A DNA stretch of 64,000 nucleotides from Cliona cf. orientalis (GCA_963930775.1 OZ005696.1:7502001-7566000), one strand, 5' to 3'; positions 41,001 to 64,000 are shown, numbered from the stretch's first letter. The notes: generated from the letters alone by a model not told the origin. Numbers and translations are program-made.

Positions 41001-44000
41001 CTCACCAGTTTGTGGTATGATAGACTTTGCTTCCTTCACTGCAGTCATCTCATTCCCCCAATACAGTCTATGGCAAAGATCAGTCCATGAAGAGTCTGGG
41101 CGGCAGTTGACATAGAAGTCTGCACATGCATGTATCCTCTGCTCCTCAGTAGAATACTTCTGATAAATCTTGTTTAGTTGTGGGACTGGAACAACATCCC
41201 TCAAAGACCATACCTCCTTCCTTCTCTCCACTGCCACCTTCTCCATCACTCCAGCTACATTCTCCACAGTCAGAGTGGGCTCTGGAGGAGGACATGTATT
41301 AACACATTTATATAGTTACTTGCTCAGTAGAAATTTACTTTTCTGCGGTTATTAGGTAATGATGACGTAATCTATGAGGTAATTGCCAGAAAACTCAGGG
41401 CCTCCGTGGAGCCTTTCTGAGACTTGAAAATCGGTATATATGTAGAGTATCTGACGCATGTATCCAGCGAATACATTATAAGCTGAGCGCTACTTTCTCT
41501 GTGAAGTACCGCCGGCCGAACTTCACGCGTTCTCTTGGCTGACGTAATCCCGTGGATAAATAAAGCTAGCCTTGTGCTATATATAGCATGCATGCTGTGT
41601 GCCATGCCGCGACTAACCTGATGTTCAGAAGCTATTGAGTTCATCTCCTGTGATTGAAAATTGTCAGTGTCGAGGTCGAGAGTTGGCCGCTGTCGACTCT
41701 CAGACTCCATCTCTGCGATTGAGGCGCCAGTATCAATGTGTGTACGCACTATATTGACGACCTTTTACCATGTGAACCATTATGCAGCTACTGGGCAAGT
41801 GGTCAAGTTTTCATTTAAAGTAGAAACACTGTAAGTATGCATAGCAGATAACAAGAAGATAGCCTTTTACCCAACACCTCATACTAAGCATTCCTGCTAT
41901 TTATATTAATACCATAAAGCTGGAAATTTTTGATGAGAGAAATTCTGTGTCCTGCATTAATGATTACATGCCCAGTATAGATTTACTTTTCTGTGGTTAT
42001 GAGGTAATTATGGTGTAATCTATGAGGTAATTACGAGAAAATTCAGGGCCTCTATGGAGCTGAGACATATACAGTATATGTAGAGTATCTGATGCATGTA
42101 TCCAACGAATACATTACAAGCTGAGTGCTACTTTTTCTGATAAGTACCGCAGGCAGAACTTCACACATTCTCATGGCTAACTAGATAACTAAAGCTAGCC
42201 TTGCACTATAATATATAGCAAGCAAGTTCTATGCCATGCCATGACCAACCCAATGTTCAGAAGCTGTATGGTGCTGTCGACTTCGTCGCCTGTGATTGAA
42301 AATTATCAGTATCGAGGTCAAGAGTCGATCTCAGACTCCATCTCTGTGATTGAGGCGCCGACATCGATGTGGCTTAGACTGTGTATTCACTATATTGACG
42401 ACCTTTTACCATATGAACCATTATGCAGCTACTGGGCATGTGGTCAAGTTTTTCATTATATAGAAGTTATATCCCGTTACTATGTTGTTGCTATGTAAAA
42501 TATACACCATAATGCACTTCCTAGAGACAAGCAGTGCAATATGAACACCCTCAGGTAAGCTACAGTGCAATATGAACAGCTCCAGGAAACCCACAGTGCA
42601 ATATTAGTGGCCCAAGGGAAGTAAAAGTGCAATATTGAATACTGCAGGCCTTGAACAGTAAACATGTTGGTAGCAACAAAAGTAAAACTATCAATGGAGC
42701 GTCTCGCGATACTAAATGGAGCGTGTGGCGGGAAAAGTAGCGGGAGATCACCGGTTCGAAGCAGTGGGCGGAGTCCTCGATCGATCGATCGCGAGTCAGC
42801 ACAATAACCACTGTATACGTGTATCTAGGTAAGCTTACTGCGTAGGCATGTAGCCTTGTTTTTAGGATAGTCAACAGCTCGAGCTTCGTTTCTTGGCTTC
42901 TGAGCTCAACGTTGCAGGTCACGCTAACGATGGAAGTTCATCGTCAAGAATCGGATCCGCGGATCCGGATGGCTAGCTGCGTGGATTTGACCACACCCCT
43001 CGATCACGAGACGTTCAGAAGGTCGATTGCCATTCGAGAACTCGACTCAGAGAGCGGCTTTGTTGTCCGTTTCGACTAAGATAAGCTTGTCTTTTCTTTC
43101 TTTTTTAGTGTTCTATGTGTATCTATGGTAGCTATTCCCACGGGATATAAACTAGTTATATCATGCGCACTCGGGATGCATGGCATTTATTGCCCTCAAC
43201 CCTCAGGCACAAGGCCCTCGGGCTTCGGTGCAATAAATGCCATACATCCCTCGCGCCCGTGATATAACTATTACTTATGGCAACCTTTAACGCATTGATG
43301 AACATTTCTTCAATGCAAAGGTAGCTGGGCTTGGCAGTATGGTGCTACAAAGTGATACCGCCTCTGTGTATGACTCCAAGACTCACTAATGAAGTCGGTT
43401 ACACTCTTTATACTGCACTATTGGTACAAGAATACAATTGAATCTCCCAAGCTTGATGGGAAGATGTGATCTAAAAACATCCACTGAAGCTTTCCACACC
43501 CCACCTGATCACCACAATGTGTACAGATACATAGGGGAAAGCACTATACATCCATGAATCCTAATGTAATGTGCTACCCTCTCAATATTAATAGTGAAAT
43601 TACCTTGCACTGGTTCAGCAAAGCTTCTGATATGCTCTGCCAACTGGATCTCGTCTGCCCTGTATAGAGACCAGATTACTGCCCTCCATGACGGCTGCTT
43701 GTAGCGACTTTCACCATTGAGAAATCCTTCAATCACAGCTTTCAGGCAAGCTTCATCAGAGGTATGCCGTCGCTGTATGTCATCCAGTTTAGGTGGGAAA
43801 TAGGAATATGTATATTCACCCAGTGTACTCCAGCTCCGTACATTCTTTACAACATCAAATATGTTGTCCAACGTGAGAGGAGGAGCTGGAGGGAGAGAGA
43901 GAGAGGCATGTATGGAAAAATGGATCTATAATTTTATTCATGATAGCTAATTGGACATCAGGTACGTCAAACTCCAAATTGCTACCTGATTTCTTCTGGT

Positions 44001-44019
44001 CCTCCAGCCTCTCCGCCAT
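32064..44019 (-). CDS. Death-domain array / Roc-COR-like GTPase / death-domain protein, copy 1, about 1,260 residues
   Basis: Exons in transcript order: 44019-43986, 43885-43604, 41281-41006, 40523-40248, 38429-38160, 36088-35816 and 34435-32064. All introns are phase 1 and the frame is open throughout. Exon 1 gives MAERLEDQKKSG. Exons 2-6 each encode one ~90-residue death-domain-like module (LTVENxxGVMEKV...YSTEEQRIHACADFY...SSWTHLCGGLY...). The 2.4-kb last exon holds a P-loop (GPGGSGKT), a poorly conserved Ser-rich linker, a G3-like DSAGQPMFHE, a G4-like FVGTHKDLEHE and a COR-like region (VLQYLHNLKLIMYYKDILP, VVFIDAQVLL). It then has a Cys/His cluster (CTKCPGTVCCHMTEKH) and a final death domain (AMLMTWLKMIDPRPTWIALA). 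ROCO-type GTPases with death domains signal in cell death and stress; the exact role here is unknown. The gene is divergent from a C1orf43-like pseudogene. Confidence 0.85.
34490..34900. repeat. Intronic foldback containing a decayed fragment of the GTPase exon
   Basis: GTGTGTGTCTATCTGTCTG near 34540 and AGACAGACAGACAG near 34850 form inverted arms. Between them, 34785-34838 (minus strand) resembles the G3 region of the adjacent GTPase exon (AGQLIFHELLPAFV against AGQPMFHEILPAFV). This looks like a partial local copy of coding sequence captured in the upstream intron. Confidence 0.55.
35112..35671. mobile_element. 560-bp terminal-inverted-repeat element in an intron of copy 1
   Basis: Both ends read TACCGTACCCTCGCGAAAGA, as inverted termini of about 28 bp. 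The corresponding intron of copy 2 (about 50,785-50,830) is continuous across the insertion point (ATAATAATGGTA followed by ATATCACGACATTG), so the paralogous site lacks the element. It has no coding capacity. Confidence 0.8.
37229..37730. mobile_element. About 500-bp terminal-inverted-repeat element in an intron
   Basis: The termini are TACAGTGTAGTCCAC and its inverse, GTGGACTACACTGTA, followed inward by AAATTCGAAT-type repeats that occur many times within the element. Such internally repetitive, non-coding structure is typical of MITEs. It lies inside the intron between the fourth and fifth death-domain exons of copy 1. Confidence 0.75.
39741..40066. mobile_element. 325-bp element with about 70-bp terminal inverted repeats
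   Basis: The left arm GTCTCGTGCCCAGCCCCTCC... and the right arm are near-perfect inverted copies, extending inward through AGCGAGAAAGGGTCTGGTG and GTGCGAC/GTCGCAC. Related ends are seen at 31244, 51423 and 60074, so this is a local family. It lies between two death-domain exons of copy 1. Confidence 0.8.
41325..41820. mobile_element. ~480-bp dispersed element R, copy 1
   Basis: Begins CAGTAGAAATTTACTTTTCTG and ends near CAGCTACTGGGCAAGTGG. It shares its whole length with copies at 41970-42462, 55540-56095 and 56097-56585. A characteristic interior phrase is GCATGTATCCAGCGAATACA. The paralogous intron of the second gene copy lacks it. Confidence 0.7.
41970..42462. mobile_element. ~480-bp dispersed element R, copy 2, with an empty paralogous site
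   Basis: Starts CCCAGTATAGATTTACTTTT and ends at TACTGGGCATGTGGTCAAG, so the ends carry a short inverted CCCAGTA/TACTGGG. The flanks are TTAATGATTACAT and AGAAGTTAT. In the second gene copy (about 59,190-59,215) these flanks are directly joined, which marks this block as an insertion. Confidence 0.75.
43143..43272. repeat. 130-bp foldback in the first large intron of copy 1
   Basis: The arms GGCATTTATTGC and GCAATAAATGCC, flanked by GATATAA...TTATATC, form a long imperfect hairpin around a loop with CCTCAGGCACAAGGCCCTCGG. It is non-coding and could be a short MITE. Confidence 0.6.
43280..43500. repeat. Dispersed ~220-bp repeat, one of three copies
   Basis: This copy begins ACCTTTAACGCATTGATGAA and continues GCTGGGCTTGGCAGTATGGTG. 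Close copies occur at 59216-59436 and 59829-60040, so the second gene block has one extra copy. Confidence 0.75.
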
Positions 44020-44103
44020 TTTCAGTTTGAGCTTATGAGACACACCCACATTCCAGCCGGGTTAAAGTGCAAGCAGACAACTCTGTTTCCAACGCACCAT
44101 ACC
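44020..44103. promoter_or_regulatory. 84-bp bidirectional start region, copy 1
   Basis: The start codon of the death-domain/GTPase gene (minus) and the first codon of the C1orf43-like reading frame (plus) are separated by only 84 bp. The corresponding gap in copy 2 is 92 bp (61237-61328) with the same sequence landmarks (CACACCCACATT, AAAGTGCAA). A shared promoter is inferred. Confidence 0.55.
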
Positions 44104-44397
44104 GTGTCGAGCACGAACGGTAGCGAGGATGGAGCTGGAGAGCAGGAAACCTTCCACATCTACATCCTTTCCTTCGCCTATGGACTGATGATGGTAGGTT
44201 AGAGATGTAGGGTTGTGGAATATTGCAGGAGGGGAAATCAGACATGTTCCGTTGCTTTTTATTAATAGTAGTATTCTATAATATACACTGTACACTCTAG
44301 GAATTCTAGGGAGGAGATATCAATCTCAGAGATGGTAAATCCCTGTCCTCCCTGCCCTCTAGATAATTCCCTACTCTTATTTACTTATTTATAACGC

Positions 44398-44560
44398 AGT
44401 GTCTAGAGTGCCGGCAAATTTATGTACAAATTTATATTGCCATATGCAGGAGGGGGCGGGGACTAGCGCTACGTAAGAGTACAGTATTTTATATGGACTT
44501 ACCGGCACTATAACGCTTAAATTGCGGTGCCGGTACCGGCACTGTAGACACAGCGTATAA
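44398..44560. repeat. Foldback element with CCGGCAC-type arms
   Basis: AGTGTCTAGAGTGCCGGCAA and, inverted at the other side, the GTGCCGGTACCGGCACTGTA region form arms around a loop of about 100 bp. It is non-coding and lies in the first intron of the C1orf43-like pseudogene. Confidence 0.55.
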
Positions 44561-45111
44561 TTTTATAAAGCACACTGTCTCTATACCACTGTATAAACCA
44601 TACAGACAAATAATTATTAAAGGCGTTCATGCTTCAATTACTGTCCGGACATGTAGTAATTTTGCCTTCTGCTGGGAGTAAATTTGCCTGAGCAGGCAAT
44701 GGGACAGTTGCCCCTTAGGTTTAGGATTGGTAGTGGAAGCTGAATTTTCATCATAACACTATTCACCACCGTACAATGCCATGTGTACCTATAATTATGT
44801 CTGTTCCAGTTTGTGTTGGTGGGTCACTTTGTGTGGAGGTGCCAGTGGAGAAGAGTATATCTATCTCCTTTTAAATTACATATTCCAAGAGACAAAGCAT
44901 TCAAGTAAACGTTGTACAGTACATGTGCATGAGAGAGAGAGTACATGCACAATATGACAATAATTTAACTGTTGCAGAGAATCCGTGAGCAGCTGATTCA
45001 TAATTTGGATTTATAGCTCACCTCTGTCCAGAGCCTAGACTGACCAGTGACAGCTATGACCCTAACATGCTGAGCATTTTCTTGACAACCATTACCAAAC
45101 ATTCAGTTACA

Positions 45112-45481
45112 AGGGCGGCAGAAGCAGTATGGCTGGTGTGGCATTTGCCATACCACTTTTTTCATGGATAGGCAATGCCATACCACTTTTTAATAGCCAC
45201 GAATACTTTTCTGACTTTAAAAAAGCTGTAGTTTGGCTGAAGCAATGAGCAGGTCATGTCTTTCCATTCCACTAGTAGTTAGTATTGCTACGGTCATGAC
45301 AGACGCAGTTTGGCTTGAACATGAGGCCAATGATTCGTGACTTACCCTGCCACGCCCACTTTTCTTAAAAATATTAATAAAAGCATTCGTTTAAATAGTA
45401 TGTTTTATATTACGGTGTTATACTGTGCCTTGATAATGGCAGGCTTGCCACACCACTATTCTCAACCTTCTTCCGCCCCTG
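45112..45481. mobile_element. 370-bp terminal-inverted-repeat element with target-site duplication
   Basis: The left end AGGGCGGCAGAAG and the right end CTTCTTCCGCCCCTG are inverted copies. An internal GGTGTGGCA/TGCCACACC pair extends the symmetry. AGTTACA flanks both sides (45105-45111 and 45482-45488), consistent with a 7-bp target duplication. The paralogous stretch at about 63,140-63,190 lacks the element. Confidence 0.75.
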
Positions 45482-45924
45482 AGTTACATTATCGTGTACC
45501 TTCCCCACCCACTGGTACAGAATGAAGGCAACAAAAATTTTAACATGTTACATATTATAATCTTGCTGTACGTAGACACTATGTACGCAAGTTTGTTTAC
45601 ATTACCAAGACGTCATTCCATATCCCCCCTCTCTCTCTCTCTCTCTCATTCCTCTCCCCTCTCCCTACCTTCAGTCTCTAGCAACCTTGATGTTGTCGTT
45701 AGTCTGTAATCTTCTCCCTCCAGTCCTTCCACTCCATCTCTGCCAGAGTTTCTCTCCCAGCTTCAGGTACAGGGCAGCCTAGCAGAGGAAGAGGGTCAGA
45801 GGTCAACTGAGGGAGCTAGCTTGGTTGACCAGTGCTCTGACTTGTACAACAGAGCCAGACACAAGGACGGGGTGAGCTACACATTGTCTATATCTATAGT
45901 TTTCCAGTGCATGATGGTGATGCC

Positions 45925-46252
45925 TTCATGCTACATTGCTGCAGTGTGTGACTTGAGCCAGTACATCAATAGCAAGCTTCTCAGTCGCTCTGAGCATGCT
46001 CCTGTCTTCATCTACATTGCGGAGAGTGAGATCATTGCCCCTCAAGAGGCGACGATGGCCCAGCTCTACCAGTACAGGGAGGACGACTACTTCCTCTACT
46101 TAGCCTACTACAAAGAGAACCACTACCAGGACAAAACAAAACCGCCCATGCCAGTAGCCCAACTACCAAAGAAGACATGCATGTCTACGACCATTAAGCT
46201 AATCATGTGTGTTTTTGGTAAGACTGTTATACAAAAATTAAGAATGCATTGA
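45925..46252 (+). pseudogene. Truncated duplicate of the Atg8-like last exon
   Basis: From about 45945 the sequence repeats the third exon of the Atg8-like gene (CDLSQYINSK, EATMAQLYQ, REDDYFLYLAYYKENHYQ). It has in-frame differences: two extra bases-triplets near IAESE and one lost triplet at LYQ-YRE. Exons 1 and 2 are absent because the duplicated segment began in the preceding intron. Like the intact gene, it has Gln rather than Gly after the last conserved Tyr. An open frame continues across the junction from the C1orf43-like exon 5 (45821-46252), so a chimeric ORF exists by accident. Confidence 0.8.
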
Positions 46253-46376
46253 TGTGTTCCAATAAGTTAAAATAATGAGATTGCAAGTTGGTTTTCATCA
46301 ATATTTAATTATTTTAACTTTAGTTGCATTGTAAGTGTGGAAATAATAATTATTATCATACAAGACAAGTGCTTGG

Positions 46377-46449
46377 ATCAGTTTGGTTTTGGTGAGAATG
46401 GCAGTAGCTGAATGTGTCCGTTAGTGAGTATGTGTTCAGAGTCGAGTGT
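46377..46449 (-). pseudogene. Relic of the UQCC1 3' end
   Basis: GAGAATGGCAGTAGCTGAAT and the following bases are nearly identical to 25150-25222, the terminal coding part and stop of UQCC1. The match then stops abruptly and collagen-C4-like sequence follows, so the rest of UQCC1 has been deleted from this block. Confidence 0.8.
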
Positions 46450-46840
46450 GAAATCAACAATGTTGAATCTCTTAATCTAATAATTCAACAAGTTATTTCA
46501 TCTGGTAAGCCAGCTATCACAATAAGGCCGTGAACAAGCTATCAGTCATGATATAAAAGTATTTTTGTTTTTACGAAATACAAACAGCTGGTGTTACTGG
46601 AGTGACTTATAATTATATAATATACAAGGTGGGGAAAGACGTCCTGACCAAATAATACCTCTAACTCTGAACTGGTTTACTCTGGTAGAGCCGGTGGTAC
46701 CTACAACTTTGCTCGAGGAGGCCCGCGGATCATCAGATAGAATTTGCTTACCTGACAATCCTGACTCTACCTGCTGAGGCAATTGACATTTCCTCTTCGC
46801 CAGCTAGTCAATATAAAAACACCATTCAGGGTCTCGAATA
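46447..46840 (+). pseudogene. Frame-broken relic of the short-chain collagen C4-like gene
   Basis: AATCAACAATGTTGAATCTC matches 29730 onward. The 60-bp intron is enlarged. The second exon carries insertions (an ATTATATAATATA block after GTGACTTATA, and CCCGCGG before ATCATCAGATAG) that destroy the frame. The similarity ends at the GGTCTCGAATATA equivalent of 30063. The signal-peptide part and the last two thirds are missing. Confidence 0.85.
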
Positions 46841-46912
46841 TAATAATTATTATAGCAATAACATAAGATTTTATATGAAATATACATTTAATTTAACTTT
46901 CTGACACAATAA

Positions 46913-61236
<14,324 letters not shown>

Positions 61237-61328
61237 TTTGAGCTCATGAGCCACACCCACATTTCAGTCGGGTCAAAGTGCAAACAAACAAATCTTATTT
61301 CCAATTAACGCACTCCAGGTGCACCACC
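61237..61328. promoter_or_regulatory. 92-bp bidirectional start region, copy 2
   Basis: Only 92 bp lie between the ATG of the death-domain/GTPase gene (minus) and the ATG of the intact C1orf43-like gene (plus). The sequence is conserved with the copy-1 gap. Bidirectional transcription is inferred from the layout. Confidence 0.55.
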
Positions 61329-63629
61329 ATGTCGATGAACAGCACGAACGGTAGCGATGATGGAGCTGGAGAGCGGGAAACCTTCCACATCTACATCCTC
61401 TCCTTCGCCTATGGACTGATGATGGTAGGTTAGTACAGGGATCAATGCAAGATTGTCAAAGGAAGGGAAATTAACTCAGGAGTGGGAAATCACTATAAAT
61501 GCTCCATACAATCTATGGCTCCATGTATTATAAATCGATCCCTGTTCATAATATAATATTATACAATGTCTTTATAGTAACAATTACATGTATAATGATG
61601 GTACCAGGCAAGGATTTTCATGCTTGACTTACTACATGTATATGTAGTACCGTAGGTTGGGTTTTAGTTGCGAGTATCTATTAAATGCCAATTGCGAATT
61701 TTTCTACGTTTCGCAATTATTAGATTCGCAAACGTAAACGCTCACGTATACTACTGTACGGTACGGGGTCGTCCATCGCAATTATTGGATTCGCAATTTG
61801 ACCTGACTCGACTAGAACGCATTTGTGAGCGGATTTGAGAAAAGGGCCCACTTCGCGCAAAACGCGAATTTTTGGCACTTTTCAAGCTGTCACCACGCAA
61901 AAACTATAAGAGCCTTAGGCTTCTGGCTTGGTTTTTAAGCAGATCAGGCCTTCTACTAAATATATCCAACGTTAAAGAGTCCGGCTAAGCTCCTGTCCAA
62001 AGCACTGAACGCTTGAAGTGAGGCATAAAACGGCCGATTTCGAACGCGATCGATACGCGCGGGCGCCACGCCCACACCGGATGTGGGTGGGGCGCGAAAT
62101 TTACAGCGAGTGTTGACTAATGACTGAAGAATGTTTGCTTCAAGTCTGAAGCTCATAGCTACTATAGTTCAGAAGTTATGCGCGATTTAAAACGAAATTT
62201 CGGAAAATGCGCGAAGTGGGCCCTTTTCTCAAATCCGCTCACATTTATTAAACTACGCAATTAAAACCTGTCCTACGGTATGGGCTATTCCAGATAATGG
62301 GCGTACACCCCCGTGGAGGAAGAGATTTGCATTTTGTACCCTAAATACTACTTAAATTTGCAAAATGCTCATCGATACTGATCAATTTTCTGATTTTAAA
62401 CTAATCAAACTCCCCACGTTACCCCTAAAATCGATAATAATTCCTCCACACCCTGGATGAGCTACCCCATCAATACTCGTTACTCGCTGCCATGTCCCCT
62501 CAGTACTTCATTACTATCCACAATGGTGCCTACAATACTTCATTAAAATCCATAAAAATATCATCGATACTTCATTAAATCACCTCAAAATCAACCCTTC
62601 AGCACTAATCAACCTTCCTCCACAGGGGTGTATCCTTATTATCTGGAGTAGCCCAATATCTTCTGTCTTTGCTAGGATTAGGTTTGCCTGAACAGGCAAT
62701 GGGATGGTTACCCCTTAGGTTTGGGATTGGTAGTAAAAGACAAACCTGAATTTTCGTATTCAGCTAGTCCTTAATACTCTTCATTGTACATATGTGTTCC
62801 AGTTTGTGTTGGTGGGTCACTTTGTGTGGAGGTGCCAGTGGAGAAGAATATCTCTATCTCGTTTTAAATCTCATGTTCCAGGAGACAAGGCGTTCAAGTC
62901 AAAGGTGTATTCACGTGCATGAAAGAGAGGCTAGGGTCTACGAATATGCTACATATATGCACTGTATGTACAACATCATTTTACAGAGAATCCGTGAGCG
63001 GCTGATTCGTGATTATGGTTTTATAGATCATCTCTGTCCAGAGCCTAGACTGATCAGTGACAGCTGTGACCCTAGCATGCTGGGAGCCAGTAAAGGTAAG
63101 ATTGGAATTTTCCCCACTGACGACCATTTCCCACTAAGGGAGTATTGACGACCATTACCAAATACTGTTTACATCATATACCTTCTCTAGGTTCCACTGT
63201 CCCCACCCACTGGTACAGAATGAAGGCTTTTGATGAGGCATCAAGTTTTGGTATGTTATACAATCTTATGGTACATGGGGACTATGTATGCAAGTTTATT
63301 TACATTGTACCATCAACTTTATTCCTCTCTCTCTCACTCTCCATCTCCCTCCCCCCGTATCTCTCTCTCTCTTTCTCCCTCTTTCCCTTTCCCACTCTCC
63401 CTTTCTCTCACTCTCCCCCCCTCTCCCTCCAGTTTCCAGCAACCTTGATGTTGTCGTTGGTCTGTCATCTTCTCCCTCCAGTCCTTCCACTCCAGCACTG
63501 CCAGAGTTTCTCTCCCAGCTGCAGGTACAGGGCAGCCTAGCAGAGGGAGAGGGTCAGAGGTCAGCTGAGGGAGCTAGCTTGGTTGACCAGTGCTCTGACT
63601 TGTACAACAGAGCCAGACACAAGGACGGG
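61329..63629 (+). CDS. C1orf43 (NICE-3)-like single-pass membrane protein, 5' part (runs off the window)
   Basis: Exons found: 61329-61424, 62803-62904, 62987-63095, 63191-63250 and 63433-63629, all in frame, with a GTGAGC donor leading to exons beyond 64000. The N-terminus MSMNSTNGSDDGAGE is followed by a membrane segment (IYILSFAYGLMM joined to FVLVGHFVW) and a basic stop-transfer CQWRR. Next come RIRERLIRDY, HWYRMKAFDEAS and LVDQCSDLYNRARHKDG. These correspond in order to the membrane helix, the YLYRMKALDAI motif and the LIDTLLDGYETARYGTG region of human C1orf43. That protein is Golgi/mitochondria-associated and poorly understood. Assignment is by motif order, so moderate. It is the intact copy of the duplicated gene. 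Confidence 0.68.
61648..62280. mobile_element. 633-bp terminal-inverted-repeat element in the first intron of the C1orf43-like gene
   Basis: Ends TACCGTAGGTTGGGTTTTAG and, inverted, TACCGTAGGACAGGTTTTAA. A second nested inverted pair is GAGCGGATTTGAGAAAAGGG with its inverse at about 62207-62240. The pseudogene copy in the other block has no such element at the matching position. Confidence 0.8.
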
Positions 63630-63693
63630 GTGAGCTACACATCGGTTGTAGTCCTATGTATATAATTTTGTGCATAACAGTCTTAGCCTAATA

Positions 63694-63902
63694 CTGCATA
63701 GTGGGAAACTTTCGAGGGAGAAAAACTTTCACAAATTTCGCAATTTTACAGCCACCTGCGAAAGTTTTCTTCACGAAATTTTAGGCATGCCACACCCATT
63801 ATGCGATCAGTTTAATATTCCATGAAGTTTTTCTCCGCGAAATACTCCCTTCCTACTGATCTATAAAATTTTTCTCCCTCGAAAGTTTCCCACTATACGG
63901 TA
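63694..63902. mobile_element. ~205-bp terminal-inverted-repeat element
   Basis: GTGGGAAACTTTCGAGGGAG and its inverse at 63873-63895 frame about 150 bp of TTTTCTTCACGAAATTTT-like sequence. It is non-coding and lies just beyond the last visible C1orf43-like exon. Confidence 0.75.
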
Positions 63903-64000
63903 CCCTATAAAGTACAGCTAACAACACAGATATGAATGCTCCATTCATGGACGTTATATTAATTATATAATAATTACTAAGAATTAATTAGTATCCGTGT

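Larger units (their letters stand above)
44104..45890 (+). pseudogene. C1orf43 (NICE-3)-like pseudogene, truncated by the tandem-duplication junction
   Basis: Exon 1 (44104-44193) matches that of the intact copy but has lost its ATG (GTG instead, with the following ATG-AAC codons missing). Exon 2 (from 44810) encodes FVLVGHFVWRCQWRR and then hits TAA at 44906-44908. Exon 3 (near 44978) is frame-shifted and reaches TAG. The exon-4 relic near 45496 is disrupted. In the exon-5 relic, at about 45676-45890, the reading GTT-AGT-CTG-TAA carries another stop. The copy ends where sequence from the Atg8-like gene begins. A 370-bp inverted-repeat element is inserted at 45112-45481. This copy cannot make the full protein. 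Confidence 0.85.

Noticed and set aside
43986-44049. Longer N-terminus (VGVSHKLKLK) for the death-domain/GTPase protein
   Set aside because: The upstream in-frame codon is GTG in both copies. The ATG at 44019 (61236 in copy 2) has a good AAAATGGCG context.

Overview
The window looks like nuclear DNA from a sponge, most likely a demosponge. The genes are broken by many short GT-AG introns. Gene spacing is tight, with several head-to-head pairs. One gene belongs to the poriferan 'short-chain collagen C4-like' family, and death-fold innate-immunity-type proteins are abundant. There are no bacterial operons, no rRNA and no convincing tRNA. All gene models were assembled by eye from reading frames and splice sites.

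Left part (1-29 kb), single-copy genes. 1-2.7 kb shows no supportable gene. 2.7-8.8 kb (+) is a 24-exon gene for a coiled-coil protein of about 1,400 residues. 9.0-10.7 kb (-) is an intronless gene with two CARD-like domains and a TPR-like tail. 11.2-14.5 kb (-) is a complete ten-exon GAPDH gene. It is divergent from a gene at 15.1-17.1 kb (+) for a membrane-anchored protein tentatively related to YqcI/YcgG. 17.5-21.3 kb (-) is a FAM149B-like gene, divergent from a TPRG1L-like gene (hSac2-type domain) at 21.7-23.9 kb (+). 24.2-24.9 kb (+) is a divergent Atg8/GABARAP-like gene that lacks the conserved C-terminal glycine. 25.2-27.3 kb (-) is UQCC1 (Cbp3), a complex III assembly factor.

Right part (24.7-64 kb), a tandem segmental duplication. 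A block of about 21 kb runs from the last Atg8-like exon through UQCC1, the collagen C4-like gene, a large death-domain/Roc-COR gene and the first five exons of a C1orf43 (NICE-3)-like gene. It is repeated head to tail, with the junction near 45.9 kb. The left block keeps Atg8, UQCC1 and the collagen gene intact, but its C1orf43-like copy is truncated and carries stops. The right block has a truncated Atg8 exon, has lost UQCC1, retains a broken collagen remnant, and carries the intact C1orf43-like gene, which runs off the window. Both blocks keep an open copy of the most unusual gene. It encodes about 1,260-1,270 residues: five death-domain-like modules, each on its own phase-1 exon of 270-282 bp, then one large exon with a P-loop/Roc-like GTPase, a COR-like region, a Cys/His cluster and a C-terminal death domain. 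Each copy starts within 100 bp of the divergent C1orf43-like gene.

The intergenic DNA and introns of the duplicated blocks are full of short elements with terminal inverted repeats (MITE-like). Because the blocks are paralogous, several elements have an empty counterpart site in the other block. This shows directly that the elements moved, or were lost, after the duplication.
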